64,000 nt of DNA from Bacteroidales bacterium (lineage in GTDB: Bacteria; Bacteroidota; Bacteroidia; Bacteroidales; UBA932): the NCBI GenBank assembly GCA_012798805.1, contig JAAZMM010000004.1, positions 1 to 64,000 of the forward strand. The letters are read 5' to 3'. A program made the position numbers and the translations under genes. Of the stretch, positions 35,758 to 47,211 are shown piece after piece (the stretch's first letter is position 1; each line of letters opens with the position of its first letter). Under the pieces are notes generated by a model that saw only the letters and a list, made by a program, of their open reading frames with translations, ran no database searches and was not told the origin of the DNA.

Positions 35758-37119
35758 ATGAAACGATTCTTTTTGATATTTACGCTAATTTGCTCAATGG
35801 CAAATGTAAGCATTGCTCAGGATATCACCGGTTACTGGAAAGGTACTCTCAATTTAGGCCCCACTGAGCTCGAACTCTGTTTTGATATAAAGGAAGCTGA
35901 TGGTGTACTATCGGCAACACTGGATGTTCCCGCACAAGGCGCATACGACATTCCCGTTACATCCATTTCATACGAAATGATGAAATTGACAATGGAAATA
36001 GCACCTCTGAGTGCTACATTTGAAGGCACTTTTGTGCTCAACAACATAACGGGGGAGTTTACGCAGATGGGTATGTCGCTGCCTCTGACTCTTATAAAAG
36101 GAGAAAAAGAGGCAAAACCCAAACGTCCACAGGAACCACAGCCACCATTCCCATATAAATCCGAAGATGTCTATTTCAAAAATACAAGAGAAGATTTTAC
36201 TCTTGCAGGCACTTTGACAATTCCGGAAGGAGATGGCCCATTCCCTGCCATGATATTGATTTCCGGAAGCGGCCCTCAGAATCGTGACGAGGAGCTCTCC
36301 AACCACAGGCCCTTTGCCGTGATTGCCGACTATCTCAGTCGCAATGGAGTGGCAGTTCTCAGATATGATGACCGCGGAGTTGCTTCATCCGAGGCGGGTA
36401 AATCCGATGGTACCTCTTTCGACATCTCTTACGATGCAGAGGCTGCTTTCGATTATCTGCTTTCGAGAAAAGAGGTCATTCCTTCACTTTGCGGCATTAC
36501 AGGCCACAGTGAGGGCGGCTATATCAATTTTATGATTGCTCAGAGGCGTCCTGATGTGGCATTTTTGATTTCTCTCGCAGGGCCTGCTGTGACGGGAGCA
36601 GAGGTGCTCAAACTCCAGCAGGCAGAGATTTACAGAGGAATGGGTATGCCGGAGCCAATGGTTGAGCAAAACAGGGTAGTTTCTGAGAAGCTTTTTGCCA
36701 TTGTGGATAAATATGATACTCCGGATGAGAACTTTCGCAAAGAGGCACTCGGTTATCTAGCGTCTGTGGGCATGCCTGATGATGTCGCAGTTCCTATGAT
36801 TGACCAGTATGGCTCACCCTGGATGTTCTATTTCCTCAAATATGATCCGGCTCCCGCAATTCGCGAAGTGACTATCCCGGCGCTGATCCTCAACGGTACA
36901 ATGGATAAACAGGTAGTATCCTCTCAAAGTCTTCCGGTTTTCCGTCAAATAGCTGAAGAGAGAGGCAGGGATAATATGAAGATTGTAGAGCTGGAGGGAC
37001 TAAACCATCTCTTCCAGCATGCCAAAACCGGTCTTCCGACCGAATATGGCACTATAGAAGAGACCATTTCGGAAGAGGTATTGAAACTGATGTTGGATTT
37101 TGTTAATTCCATTAAATAG
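35758..37119 (+). CDS. Secreted alpha/beta hydrolase
   Basis: Signal peptide; GHSEGGY nucleophile elbow; C-terminal catalytic His region EGLNHLFQ. Confidence 0.9.
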   Translation: MKRFFLIFTLICSMANVSIAQDITGYWKGTLNLGPTELELCFDIKEADGVLSATLDVPAQGAYDIPVTSISYEMMKLTMEIAPLSATFEGTFVLNNITGEFTQMGMSLPLTLIKGEKEAKPKRPQEPQPPFPYKSEDVYFKNTREDFTLAGTLTIPEGDGPFPAMILISGSGPQNRDEELSNHRPFAVIADYLSRNGVAVLRYDDRGVASSEAGKSDGTSFDISYDAEAAFDYLLSRKEVIPSLCGITGHSEGGYINFMIAQRRPDVAFLISLAGPAVTGAEVLKLQQAEIYRGMGMPEPMVEQNRVVSEKLFAIVDKYDTPDENFRKEALGYLASVGMPDDVAVPMIDQYGSPWMFYFLKYDPAPAIREVTIPALILNGTMDKQVVSSQSLPVFRQIAEERGRDNMKIVELEGLNHLFQHAKTGLPTEYGTIEETISEEVLKLMLDFVNSIK

Positions 37120-37572
37120 ATGACCATAGCCATTGACTTTGACGGTACTATTGTAGAGCATGCCTATCCTAAAATAGGCAGACCCATTCCTTTCGCCATT
37201 GAAACTCTACTTCAGATGCAGAGAGATGGGCACAGGCTTATCCTATGGACTGTGCGTACGGGCGATCTCCTGCAAGAGGCTGTAGATTATTGCGCTGCGC
37301 GGGGACTGATTTTCTCCGCAGAAAATGAAAACTACCGAGGCGAAACGGCGGAGTTGCAGCCGGGCGAATATCATCGTAAGTTGGATGCCGATATGTTTAT
37401 AGATGACAAAAATCTAGGTGGTTTGCCGGACTGGGGGGTTATCTATAATGCGGTAAAGGTCTCGATGGAGGGAGGTGATGCACTCCATACAATGGCATCA
37501 GGATCTGCTATGCCTGAATCGAAAAACAAGTGGTGTCAGTTTTGGAAACGAGTTATACATATGCAAAAATGA
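37120..37572 (+). CDS. HAD-like hydrolase (BT0820-like small family)
   Basis: DFDGTIVEHAYPKIG; DMFIDDKNLGGLPDW. Confidence 0.82.
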   Translation: MTIAIDFDGTIVEHAYPKIGRPIPFAIETLLQMQRDGHRLILWTVRTGDLLQEAVDYCAARGLIFSAENENYRGETAELQPGEYHRKLDADMFIDDKNLGGLPDWGVIYNAVKVSMEGGDALHTMASGSAMPESKNKWCQFWKRVIHMQK

Positions 37573-37632
37573 ATTATGAGCTCGTTTCTCAGAAATGACT
37601 TTAATTATCCCGAGTAAATAATATAAAGTGTT

Positions 37633-37662
37633 GGCCTATTTTGTGTTTAAACAAAATAGGCC
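37633..37662. terminator. Perfect 12-bp stem hairpin GGCCTATTTTGT-GTTTAA-ACAAAATAGGCC followed by T-rich sequence
   Basis: Read directly; precedes the polysaccharide locus. Confidence 0.85.
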
Positions 37663-37775
37663 ATGTTTTTTGTGATTTTTTTCATTTTGGGAAGGTGATT
37701 TAAAGATTTGTTGTATATTCGCGGGATACAACTCAAGTGATATTAATTTGGGTGCATAAACATCTAACCACTATA

Positions 37776-39089
37776 ATGAAACAGGAAATACTTAACAAAA
37801 TCTCAAAAAAGGAGATAATTGTCGGCGTAGTCGGACTAGGTTACGTCGGCCTACCACTTGCTGTAGAAAAGGCAAAAGCAGGCTTTAAAACCATAGGTTT
37901 CGATATACAAAGCAAAAAAGTCGATATGGTCAATGCCGGAATCAACTATATTGGCGACGTAGTTGATGATGACTTAAAAGCGATTGTAGCAAAAGGATTG
38001 TTGTCGGCTACTTCGGACTTCAGCTTCGTTAAAGATGTCGATTTTGTGGCCATCTGTGTGCCTACTCCTCTTGATATTCATCAACAACCTAATATCAGTT
38101 ATGTGAGATCATCCGCTGAGGATATCGCCAAATATATGAAGAGGGGAACAATGGTGGTCCTGGAGTCAACCACTTATCCCGGCACCACGGAAGAGCTGTT
38201 AAAGCCCATTCTTGAAAAAGGATCAGGATTGAAGTGTGGAGAGGACTTTTATCTCGGTTTCTCACCCGAAAGAGTTGACCCGGGTAATCTGCTCTACAAG
38301 ACTAAAAATACGCCGAAAGTAGTGGGAGCAATAGGAGAGGATGCACTTGAAGTTATTGCAGCAATGTATAGAGCGGTCCTTGAGAGCGATGTACATACGG
38401 TTTCGAGCCCGGCTATTGCCGAAATGGAGAAAATCCTCGAAAATACCTATCGCAATATAAACATCGGGTTGATCAATGAGTTGGCAATTCTTTGCCACAA
38501 GATGAATATCAATCTTTGGGAGGTGATTGAGGCGGCAAGCACAAAACCCTACGGCTTTCAGGCCTTCTATCCCGGCCCCGGATTGGGTGGCCACTGTATT
38601 CCCCTCGACCCCTACTATCTCTCATGGAAAGCTCGTGAATTTGGATTTCACACATCGATGATTGAAGCCTCTATGATGATCAACGATCGTATGCCTGAGT
38701 ATTGTGTGGAGAGAGCTGCCGATATTCTCAACAGATACCAAACAGCGTTGAATGGATCCGATATACTGATTCTTGGCGTAGCTTACAAGCAAGATATTGA
38801 CGACTGTCGCGAAAGCCCCGCTCTCAAGGTAATTGATCTTCTAAAGGAAAAAGGTGTAAATGTGATGTTCTATGATCCCTATGTCCCCGAATTTAGTTAT
38901 AAAGGGGAAACATACCGGAGCGAAAAAGAGTTAACCAAAGAGCTTTTAAAGTATGCTGATTTGGTAATTATAACAACCGCTCACACTAAAGTCGATTATG
39001 ACTTCGTACAACAGAACGCTATTTTTGTTTTTGATACAAAAAACGCTATGAAAGATGTTGTAAACAGAAAGAATATTGAGTTGTTATAG
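37776..39089 (+). CDS. wbpA: Nucleotide-sugar dehydrogenase, WbpA-type (UDP-HexNAc 6-dehydrogenase)
   Basis: GVVGLGYVGLPLAVEKA; PGPGLGGHCIPLDPYYL; start at MKQEILNKIS. Confidence 0.9.
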   Translation: MKQEILNKISKKEIIVGVVGLGYVGLPLAVEKAKAGFKTIGFDIQSKKVDMVNAGINYIGDVVDDDLKAIVAKGLLSATSDFSFVKDVDFVAICVPTPLDIHQQPNISYVRSSAEDIAKYMKRGTMVVLESTTYPGTTEELLKPILEKGSGLKCGEDFYLGFSPERVDPGNLLYKTKNTPKVVGAIGEDALEVIAAMYRAVLESDVHTVSSPAIAEMEKILENTYRNINIGLINELAILCHKMNINLWEVIEAASTKPYGFQAFYPGPGLGGHCIPLDPYYLSWKAREFGFHTSMIEASMMINDRMPEYCVERAADILNRYQTALNGSDILILGVAYKQDIDDCRESPALKVIDLLKEKGVNVMFYDPYVPEFSYKGETYRSEKELTKELLKYADLVIITTAHTKVDYDFVQQNAIFVFDTKNAMKDVVNRKNIELL

Positions 39090-39109
39090 GATACTCATAT
39101 CTAGAAACT

Positions 39110-40066
39110 ATGAAAAGCATTTGTGTAATAGGTGGCGGCAGGTGGGGTCAAAATCATATCCGTACGCTCTTCGAGATGGGCAATCTGGGTGGTATAGTTG
39201 AGTCTAACCCCAAAAGATTGAATGAACTTCTGGAGAAATATCCTGTGAAAGGATTTCAGGATGTGGGAGGCGCGCTACAAGAAGATTTTGACGGATTTAC
39301 CATAGCGGCACCGGCACCGTTTCACTATGATATTGCCAAACTCTTGATACAAAATGGCAATAACGTATTGGTGGAAAAGCCGATGACACTCTCTGCAGAG
39401 ACTTCTCTTGAACTGGTTGAGCTCGCCAAAGCAAAAGGTGTGCAACTCATGGTTGGCCACGTTTTGCTGTTTCATCCTGCAATTCGCAAAATAAAAGAGT
39501 TGATCGATAGCGGTAAGATCGGAGAACTCTATTATCTCTATTCAAATCGCCTAAATCTGGGTACCGTAAGGACAGAGGAGAATGTTTTCTGGTCATTTGC
39601 TCCGCACGATATTTCGGTTTTGAACTATTTTGTTGGAGAAACACCTGAGGGCCTGGGATCCAAAGGAGCAAAGTTTTTACAGAGGGACGTGTATGATTAC
39701 ACCATGACGCAATTGACCTACCCCAATAATATTCACGCTCATATTTTTGTCTCCTGGCTGCATCCATTCAAAGAACATCGGGTAGTGGTAATTGGAAGCA
39801 AGGGGATGATTACTTTTGAGGATTCATCGCCTGAGAAAGAGATCAAATTCTATAACAAACATATCGAATTTGAGCAAGGTATTCCGATTAAAGTAGAAAA
39901 TCCGACCGAGATTATTCCTTATGAAAAGGGACAGCCCTTAACAGAGGAGTTAAAATATTTTGTAGAAAATTTAGATAAAAAAATAGAAGTTGCCGACGGG
40001 AAATCAGGCTATGAAGTGGTGAAAGTACTGGAAATGGCACAACAATTAATTGATGCAAAACAGTAA
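39110..40066 (+). CDS. wbpB: Gfo/Idh/MocA oxidoreductase, WbpB/WlbA-type
   Basis: [24 protein letters not shown]; operon context. Confidence 0.82.
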   Translation: MKSICVIGGGRWGQNHIRTLFEMGNLGGIVESNPKRLNELLEKYPVKGFQDVGGALQEDFDGFTIAAPAPFHYDIAKLLIQNGNNVLVEKPMTLSAETSLELVELAKAKGVQLMVGHVLLFHPAIRKIKELIDSGKIGELYYLYSNRLNLGTVRTEENVFWSFAPHDISVLNYFVGETPEGLGSKGAKFLQRDVYDYTMTQLTYPNNIHAHIFVSWLHPFKEHRVVVIGSKGMITFEDSSPEKEIKFYNKHIEFEQGIPIKVENPTEIIPYEKGQPLTEELKYFVENLDKKIEVADGKSGYEVVKVLEMAQQLIDAKQ

Positions 40067-40671
40067 TGGAAAAGGAAAAGAAAAAAGAGTATTTTGTTCA
40101 TGAAAGCAGTTACATAGATGAAAATGTAACAATTGGAAAGGGTACAAAAATTTGGCATTTCTGCCATATTCAAAAAAATGCCTTTGTGGGCGCAAATTGC
40201 TCACTCGGGCAAAATGTGAATGTTGCCAACGATGTGAAGATTGGTAACGGTGTTCGGATTCAGAACAATGTTTCTGTCTATGAAGGTGTGGAATTGCAAG
40301 ACAATGTTTTCTGCGGTCCTTCCTGTGTCTTCACCAACGTAACCATACCACGTGCTCACTATCCCGTTCACGGAGTTTATTCGAGAACGCTTGTTAAATG
40401 GGGAGCTACATTGGGTGCAAATTCTACAATTGTTTGTGGACATACAATAGGAAGATGCGCAATGATAGCTGCCGGAGCAGTAGTCACCAAAGATGTAAAA
40501 GACTATGCTCTTGTGGCAGGTGTCCCTGCTAAGCAAATAGGTTGGGTGTGCGAGTGTGGAGAAGACTTGCCCGATAATTTGGAGTGTGATAGCTGTGGTA
40601 AGAGGTATAGGGAAATAAATAGCGGATTGACAGAAATAGTAATATCAAAAGCATGCAATTTAGGGATTTAG
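40066..40671 (+). CDS. wbpD: Hexapeptide-repeat N-acetyltransferase, WbpD-type
   Basis: Left-handed beta-helix hexapeptides; C-terminal CECGEDLP...[13 protein letters not shown] coupling with upstream gene. Confidence 0.83.
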   Translation: MEKEKKKEYFVHESSYIDENVTIGKGTKIWHFCHIQKNAFVGANCSLGQNVNVANDVKIGNGVRIQNNVSVYEGVELQDNVFCGPSCVFTNVTIPRAHYPVHGVYSRTLVKWGATLGANSTIVCGHTIGRCAMIAAGAVVTKDVKDYALVAGVPAKQIGWVCECGEDLPDNLECDSCGKRYREINSGLTEIVISKACNLGI

Positions 40672-41777
40672 TTAAGCAGTATAACGTTTTAAAGCCGGAT
40701 ATTGACAAGGCAATGATAGATACAGCCGCTTCGGGTGGCTACATTATGGGTAAAGCAGTAAAAGAGTTGGAGGCTTCTTTGGCGGAATATGTAGGTGTAA
40801 AACACTGTATATCTTGTGCTAACGGTACTGACGCCCTTACTCTTGCTCTTAAAGCCTGGGGCATTGGAGCCGGTGATGCCGTATTCGTGCCCGATTTTAC
40901 CTTCTTTGCATCGGCGGAAGTGGTCTCTCTCGAGGGTGCAACTCCCGTTTTTGTGGACATAGATGAAGATACCTTCAATATCGATGTCAATAGTCTTGAA
41001 AAGGCCATTGAAAAAACCATAAAAGAAGGGAAGCTTGTTCCCAAGGTTATTATTACAGTTGATTTATTCGGACTTCCCGCCGATTATTATGCTGTGAAGA
41101 AAATCGCAGACAAGTATAATCTCCTTATTTTGGAAGATGGAGCGCAAGGCTTTGGTGGGAAAACTGGTGAGCGTATGGCTTGCAGTCTTGGCGATATCTC
41201 CACAACCTCATTTTTTCCCGCAAAACCTCTCGGCTGTTATGGCGATGGCGGAGCGGTTTTCACAAATAATGATGAGTGGGCCACGATCATGGATTCTTTG
41301 AGGGTACATGGCAAAGGCTCATTCAAATATGATAATGTCCGCATCGGTATGAATTCCCGATTGGATACTCTGCAAGCTGCCATTTTACAGGTCAAGTTCG
41401 AGGCTTTTAAAAGCTATGAGGTAGAGGATATCAATAAGGCAGCGGCACTTTATACGGAGAAATTAAAAGGAATAGTAAAAACACCCGTGATCCCCGAAGG
41501 GTACTACTCCAGCTGGGCACAATATACCATCCAACTAAAAGACAAAGAGCAGAGAGACGGCCTACAAGCCTATCTGAAAGAACAGGGTATTCCCAGTATG
41601 GTTTATTATCCTACGCCCATGCACAAACAAACAGCATATAAAGAGTTGAATTATCCCGAAGAGAGCAATCCTGTTACCCAACGATTATGTAGTACGGTGC
41701 TCTCGTTGCCGATACACCCCTATATAACTGAAGAAGATATAGAGAAGGTTTGTGAATTTGTGGTATCATACGTGTGA
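40653..41777 (+). CDS. wbpE: DegT/DnrJ/EryC1/StrS aminotransferase, WbpE-type
   Basis: [32 protein letters not shown]-Lys motif. Confidence 0.85.
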   Translation: MQFRDLVKQYNVLKPDIDKAMIDTAASGGYIMGKAVKELEASLAEYVGVKHCISCANGTDALTLALKAWGIGAGDAVFVPDFTFFASAEVVSLEGATPVFVDIDEDTFNIDVNSLEKAIEKTIKEGKLVPKVIITVDLFGLPADYYAVKKIADKYNLLILEDGAQGFGGKTGERMACSLGDISTTSFFPAKPLGCYGDGGAVFTNNDEWATIMDSLRVHGKGSFKYDNVRIGMNSRLDTLQAAILQVKFEAFKSYEVEDINKAAALYTEKLKGIVKTPVIPEGYYSSWAQYTIQLKDKEQRDGLQAYLKEQGIPSMVYYPTPMHKQTAYKELNYPEESNPVTQRLCSTVLSLPIHPYITEEDIEKVCEFVVSYV

Positions 41778-43294
41778 AAAGAGCTACAAGAGATAGAATC
41801 CTTATTTTAATCGGCGATTTTATAATCGCCTTATTTGCCTTTGGATTACTCTATTACTATGGCAAGTTACCTCATTGGTATCAACCGGTTCTATCCGCTC
41901 TTGTATGGGTGATTTTAGGAGTCGTTACACTAAAGCTGAGGTTCTATTCTTATAAACGAATACGTAGTGCCATAGGTATTATATTTCTGCAATCGGCTAT
42001 TGCAGGAGTACTCATTTTTTGGCTCCATAAGCTTTGCATTCCTAACTATAAGTATCATTACTCCTTGGTTGTCGCTTTGATAATCATTGCTCTTCTGGAG
42101 TCCCTCTTTTATCTGATTTTACGGAAATTTGTATATAGGAAAATTCCCTATTTTTACGAAGAACCCGATTTGGCTGATGTAGAGGAGATAGGGGTCAATT
42201 CGTCGCATTATGAAAAGGAGGAGCAGTTAAATAAAGATGTGGAAAAGATTATAGCTCTTATCCCTCAAATGCCTCAGAAACCTGAAGATATCATAGACCA
42301 TATAGGAGCCGTCAAACACCTTTTCTCAGAAGATACTCTATTCTTAAATACCGATAATTCGGACAGCATATTTAGTTCAAAGCCTGTTGCCCCCCATCTA
42401 ATTGTGCATTTGTGTTCTTTAAATAGAGTGAGACACCTCAATACACTACTTGCACAAACAAACCTTACTCTTGCCGAATATGGCTTTATAGCCTGCCATT
42501 GTTTGACTTCGGCATTGCATCGTGAAAAGATATTACGCCAATCTCCACCTATTATCAATAGGATACTTTACGGGTTGGATTATTTATGGCACCGCGTCTG
42601 TTCAAAACTTCCTCTATTGCGCTCTTTCTACTTTTGTGTCACCGGCGGAAAATCACGTGTATTTACACGTGTGGAGATTTTAGGAAGGCTTTATAGGGCA
42701 GGATTTGATGTAATACATGAAGAGGTACATAATGGAAGATTTTATGTGGTGGCTAGAAAGGTAAAGGAGCCTATACGAGATGATAAACCCTCAAACGGTA
42801 TGTTGATTCGTTTGCGCAGACACGGCAAGGGAGGTAAGATTATTGGTGTTTACAAATTCAGAACTATGCACGCCTATTCCGAATATTTACAACCCTATAT
42901 ATATAAACAGCAAGGGCTTGCAACAGGGGGAAAGATCCAGGATGACTATCGTGTAAGTAAGTTAGGCAAATTTTTGAGGAAATGTTGGCTCGATGAGTTT
43001 CCGATGTTTATTAACTTCTTTAAACGCGATATGAAACTTGTAGGTGTACGGCCACTTAGCGACCACTATTTCAATCTTTATGATGAAGATTTAAAAGAGC
43101 TGAGAGTAAAAACCAAACCGGGACTCCTGCCACCATTTTATGCCGATATACCCACGCCAAAAACCCTTGAGGAGGTTCAAGAGAGTGAAAGAAGATATCT
43201 AAACGACTATTTTAAAAACCCAATTCGTACCGATTGGAGCTATTTTTGGAAAATATTACGTAATATTGTGCTCAAAGGGAAGAGGAGTGGGTGA
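41774..43294 (+). CDS. Polyprenyl-phosphate sugar-1-phosphate transferase with N-terminal TM region and atypical middle domain
   Basis: YKFRTMHAYSEYLQP...LRKCWLDEFPMFINFFKRDMKLVGVRPLS; GTG start overlapping the upstream TGA. Confidence 0.82.
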   Translation: MKRATRDRILILIGDFIIALFAFGLLYYYGKLPHWYQPVLSALVWVILGVVTLKLRFYSYKRIRSAIGIIFLQSAIAGVLIFWLHKLCIPNYKYHYSLVVALIIIALLESLFYLILRKFVYRKIPYFYEEPDLADVEEIGVNSSHYEKEEQLNKDVEKIIALIPQMPQKPEDIIDHIGAVKHLFSEDTLFLNTDNSDSIFSSKPVAPHLIVHLCSLNRVRHLNTLLAQTNLTLAEYGFIACHCLTSALHREKILRQSPPIINRILYGLDYLWHRVCSKLPLLRSFYFCVTGGKSRVFTRVEILGRLYRAGFDVIHEEVHNGRFYVVARKVKEPIRDDKPSNGMLIRLRRHGKGGKIIGVYKFRTMHAYSEYLQPYIYKQQGLATGGKIQDDYRVSKLGKFLRKCWLDEFPMFINFFKRDMKLVGVRPLSDHYFNLYDEDLKELRVKTKPGLLPPFYADIPTPKTLEEVQESERRYLNDYFKNPIRTDWSYFWKILRNIVLKGKRSG

Positions 43295-43368
43295 ATTGAT
43301 TTTAAAAATGATCACCAAACTTGTAAATATATTATATTAAGTACATTTTATGTTTATTTAAGAGCACC

Positions 43369-43875
43369 ATGAGAAAATTTGTTACAAAGATTAGCCACAT
43401 CCCCCGTTTCATAAAGAAACGGTTCTTCCACTGGATTGCAAATCTGTCGCGGAATAGTACACTTTTGCTAATATCCAAAAATAGAGTAAGGATATGGAGA
43501 CTAACTGGATGTAAGGTGGGAAAGGGAGTTGTTATATGCCTAGATGTATATTATGATGTAGGTAATGCCAATTTAATCACTATCGAAGATGATGTTGGCA
43601 TTATGGCTCGGAGTGTTATTCTTTGTCATAAACGAGATATGAAAAAGTATTACAAAAATGAGCGTTATATGGAACTACCATATATAAAGGCACCGGTTGT
43701 TCTTAAAAAAGGATCCACAATAGGTACAGGTGCTATGATTATGCCTGGTGTGACTGTTGGTGAAGGGGCATCTGTTGGTGCATATTCCTTAGTCACAAAA
43801 GACGTTCCGCCTTGGACAATTGTTGCAGGAAGTCCTGCAAAAGTAATACGTGAAATAAAAGAAAGGGATGAATAG
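43369..43875 (+). CDS. Acyltransferase, hexapeptide-repeat (LbH) family
   Basis: [45 protein letters not shown]. Confidence 0.88.
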   Translation: MRKFVTKISHIPRFIKKRFFHWIANLSRNSTLLLISKNRVRIWRLTGCKVGKGVVICLDVYYDVGNANLITIEDDVGIMARSVILCHKRDMKKYYKNERYMELPYIKAPVVLKKGSTIGTGAMIMPGVTVGEGASVGAYSLVTKDVPPWTIVAGSPAKVIREIKERDE

Positions 43876-44740
43876 AGTTATTATGTTCCATACAATACGT
43901 GACAAGGATTGGTTTGAAAGAGTTGTGTTGCTCCTTGGCAAAAAGTATAAATTTGTCAGTGCAGATGATGTGGAAGATTATTATTATAAATCTAAGAATT
44001 TGAAAAATGCCTGTCTGCTAACTGTTGATGATGGTGACCTGACCTCTTTTGAAGTAATTTATCCTGTTTTGAAAAAACATAACGTGCCCGGTGTGTTTTT
44101 TGTCTCTCCCAAAATAAGCAGAAGGGATGGCATGTTAAACTTTTGGTTTCAAGAGATTGAAAATTGTGATAAGGATAAACTACTATCATATTTTAAAGAG
44201 ACTTCTAATAGAGGCATTAGAAGTCTCTCTTTAAATAGAGCTACTTTTAATGACATGCCTGTTGATGAAATTATAGAAAGAATAGAAGAATATAAATTTA
44301 AGAATAATATATCTCCTCTTCCTCCGCAGAATATGAATGAGGAGCATATTAAACTCATTGATGCTGAAGGCTTGGTTAAAATAGGCGCTCATACAATGAC
44401 CCATCCTTTTCTGTCTTATGAGACAGATGAGCGTTCGAAAAGTGAGATTAAAGACTCTTTATTGGATTTGGAAAATATGTTAGGCCATCCTATTAAGTAT
44501 TTTGCCTACCCTAACGGCTTGCCGAATGAGGATTTTGGACAACGAGAAATTGATATACTGAAGAAAACAAAGTGTAGAATAGCCTTTAGTACTCAATACA
44601 AGAATTTTTCAAAAAGGGACAATCCTTATTCTATACCAAGGTTTGGAGTCACTTATGGAAATGAGAATTTTATCATGATGAAACTCCTTTTGGGTAAATA
44701 TTATCCTAAAATTAAAAAAATAATAACCGCATTAGGGTAA
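43868..44740 (+). CDS. Polysaccharide deacetylase family (NodB-type)
   Basis: [44 protein letters not shown]. Confidence 0.87.
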   Translation: MNRVIMFHTIRDKDWFERVVLLLGKKYKFVSADDVEDYYYKSKNLKNACLLTVDDGDLTSFEVIYPVLKKHNVPGVFFVSPKISRRDGMLNFWFQEIENCDKDKLLSYFKETSNRGIRSLSLNRATFNDMPVDEIIERIEEYKFKNNISPLPPQNMNEEHIKLIDAEGLVKIGAHTMTHPFLSYETDERSKSEIKDSLLDLENMLGHPIKYFAYPNGLPNEDFGQREIDILKKTKCRIAFSTQYKNFSKRDNPYSIPRFGVTYGNENFIMMKLLLGKYYPKIKKIITALG

Positions 44741-44763
44741 AATTAATTAGCATTTGATTACCA

Positions 44764-44781
44764 TTCAAGACTAGTCTTGAA
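44764..44781. repeat. 18-bp perfect palindrome TTCAAGACTAGTCTTGAA
   Basis: Self-reverse-complementary; intergenic, upstream of the 44840 gene. Confidence 0.9.
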
Positions 44782-44839
44782 ATTTATATAGTATTAATGT
44801 TGATTTGCTACAGCGAAATAAAATTAAATAAATTACAAT

Positions 44840-45910
44840 ATGACACCCTTTACAGATAAAACGCTCCTAATTACCGGAGGCACCGGATCATTTGGAAATG
44901 CAGTCTTAAGGCGCTTTCTGGATACAGATATTAAAGAGATTCGTATTTTTAGTAGAGATGAAAAAAAACAAGATGATATGCGTCATCGATTGCAAAATCC
45001 GAAAGTTAAGTTCTATATCGGAGATGTACGAGATAAGCGAAGTGTAGATAATGTAATGAACGGAGTGGATTATGTCTTTCAAGCGGCAGCACTAAAGCAA
45101 GTACCATCGTGTGAGTTTTTTCCTATGCAGGCAGTGCGTACAAATGTATTGGGCACGGAAAACGTGTTGGATTCCGCCATTCAACATGGTGTGAATAATG
45201 TGATTGTGCTGAGCACTGATAAGGCCGCATATCCCATAAATGCGATGGGTGTTTCCAAGGCGATGATGGAAAAGGTAGCTATTGCGAAGGGACGAGAGTT
45301 GGGCGACGATGCTCGCACTAAGATATGTTGCACGCGTTATGGAAATGTCATGGCTTCCCGTGGATCCGTTATCCCTCTTTGGGTGGAGCAAATAGTACAA
45401 GGCAATCCCATTACCATTACCAACCCTGACATGACTCGGTTTATGATGACTCTTGATGATGCTGTTGATTTGGTTGTTTACGCTTTTACACATGGTCATA
45501 ATGGTGATATGTTCGTTCAAAAAGCACCCGCTGCAACACTATCAACTCTTGCTCACGCACTCAGATCGGTTTATGCAAAAGTTGATCCCAAGTTTGGTGA
45601 AACGGAGATTAAAATTATAGGATCTCGTCATGGTGAGAAACTCTATGAAACTCTTGTTACCAGTGAAGAAATGGCACAAGCTGTTGATTTGGGTGATTAC
45701 TATCGCATTCCATGTGATGCGCGTGATCTTAATTATGACAAATCATATTTTGAGGGTCCTATGTCCAAATTGGTTGAACCATATAATAGCCACAACACTC
45801 GTAGGTTAGACGTGGAAGGGATGATGGCGCTCCTTCTCAAACTTCGTTTTATTAAAGAGGATCTTGGTCTTATTCCCAGAACTCAATCAGAGACAATTCG
45901 TTCTGAATAA
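44840..45910 (+). CDS. Nucleotide-sugar 4,6-dehydratase/epimerase, CapE/WbjB-like
   Basis: LLITGGTGSFGNAVLRRFL; AAALKQVPSCEFFPMQAVRTNVLGTENVL; STDKAAYPINAMGVSKAMMEK. Confidence 0.87.
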   Translation: MTPFTDKTLLITGGTGSFGNAVLRRFLDTDIKEIRIFSRDEKKQDDMRHRLQNPKVKFYIGDVRDKRSVDNVMNGVDYVFQAAALKQVPSCEFFPMQAVRTNVLGTENVLDSAIQHGVNNVIVLSTDKAAYPINAMGVSKAMMEKVAIAKGRELGDDARTKICCTRYGNVMASRGSVIPLWVEQIVQGNPITITNPDMTRFMMTLDDAVDLVVYAFTHGHNGDMFVQKAPAATLSTLAHALRSVYAKVDPKFGETEIKIIGSRHGEKLYETLVTSEEMAQAVDLGDYYRIPCDARDLNYDKSYFEGPMSKLVEPYNSHNTRRLDVEGMMALLLKLRFIKEDLGLIPRTQSETIRSE

Positions 45911-47211
45911 TGTCAGTAAAGGAGATACTTTCCAGATTTAAAAAGCAATATAAGGATAATCTTCAGGCGAAGCAGGCTTTGCGTCTGTTGATATGGAATT
46001 TTATTGCACTTCCGCTCAGCTTCGTAACCAATATTGTTATTACGAGATATATGGGAGCGGAGCAATATGGCAATTATCTATATATTCAGCGTGTACTGGA
46101 ATTTGCATTTATAATTCTAAATTTTGGTCTATTTCGCTCTATCAATCGGGCAGTATTGCTTGCTGATACGGAAGAGAAACGACGAGAATATTATGGTATA
46201 GGATTGTTGTACCTAGGTGCGATTTATATATTGGCCGTTATCTCCTTAGTATTGGCCGCTTTCGTAATGCCCAATTTTTCTGAGAAAGGTATTACTGAAA
46301 TATCTTTGTGCATAATCCCTTTTTGTTTCATCTATTATTTCAATCATCTCTATGAACAGATATTACCGGCAAATAACCGCATCGACTTGTTGATCATTGC
46401 ACGTTATTATCCCAGAATTGCGTTTTTCGTCTGTTCCGGTGTGATATATTGGTTGTTCAAAGATAACGATACTCTGAATCCGGTTATTGTGGTATGGTCG
46501 TTTTTTCTTACCACTCAGTTGGTTATCTATCTTTATGTGATGTTCAGGCTTAAGCCCAAATTTTCTCATGTAAGGAAGAGGTTGCGTGCAGCGTTTAGGT
46601 ATAATAAAGAGTATGGTATCCACGTCTATTTTGGTGATCTTTTCTCTACTGCATTTGCAGCATTGATGCCTCTTTTAATCAGCCGGTTCAGTGCTGACAA
46701 TGTTGATGTTGGATTTTATTCCCTCTCACTTATGCTCTCTTCCCCTTTATCCTATATTCCTGTTGTGATTGCAACTTCTCACTATGCCAAATTTGCGACC
46801 TACAAAGTTATACCCAAAAAACTATTTTTAGTTACAGGGGCTTTTTCCCTTTTTGGATTGATTTGTTTATGGATTATCGTGGGGCCATTTGTAAATATCT
46901 TTTATACACCCGACTTTAAACCGGTGATTTTTCTTACCTTTATTACAAGCGTTGGTACATTGTTGTATAGTATATCGGATTTTATTTCACGGTACCTTGC
47001 CTCACAGGGCGATGGAAAATCGTTGCGCAACAGTTCTTGGATTGTGGGTTTCACGACCTTGTTTTTGAGTTTGATTTTGATTCCTAAATATAAAGCAATA
47101 GGTGCCTCTATTACTCATGTGGTGGCCGGTATTGTTTACATTGGAACTATCATTTTCTATTACTTTAAACGGGTGAAATTCAATAAAACTAATGCAAGTA
47201 AAAATATTTAG
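45910..47211 (+). CDS. wzx: Polysaccharide flippase (Wzx-type, MATE/MVF fold)
   Basis: Polytopic; TNIVITRYMGAEQYGNYLYIQRVLEFA. Confidence 0.85.
   Translation: MSVKEILSRFKKQYKDNLQAKQALRLLIWNFIALPLSFVTNIVITRYMGAEQYGNYLYIQRVLEFAFIILNFGLFRSINRAVLLADTEEKRREYYGIGLLYLGAIYILAVISLVLAAFVMPNFSEKGITEISLCIIPFCFIYYFNHLYEQILPANNRIDLLIIARYYPRIAFFVCSGVIYWLFKDNDTLNPVIVVWSFFLTTQLVIYLYVMFRLKPKFSHVRKRLRAAFRYNKEYGIHVYFGDLFSTAFAALMPLLISRFSADNVDVGFYSLSLMLSSPLSYIPVVIATSHYAKFATYKVIPKKLFLVTGAFSLFGLICLWIIVGPFVNIFYTPDFKPVIFLTFITSVGTLLYSISDFISRYLASQGDGKSLRNSSWIVGFTTLFLSLILIPKYKAIGASITHVVAGIVYIGTIIFYYFKRVKFNKTNASKNI

Noticed and set aside
37571-37584. Additional heptamer array after the HAD gene (GAATTAT GAGCTCG)
   Set aside because: Only two loosely matching words; could be chance.
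40536-40610. Cys-rich tail of the WbpD-like protein as a novel zinc domain
   Set aside because: CECG...CDSCGKRY tails are, to my knowledge, common in this acetyltransferase family.
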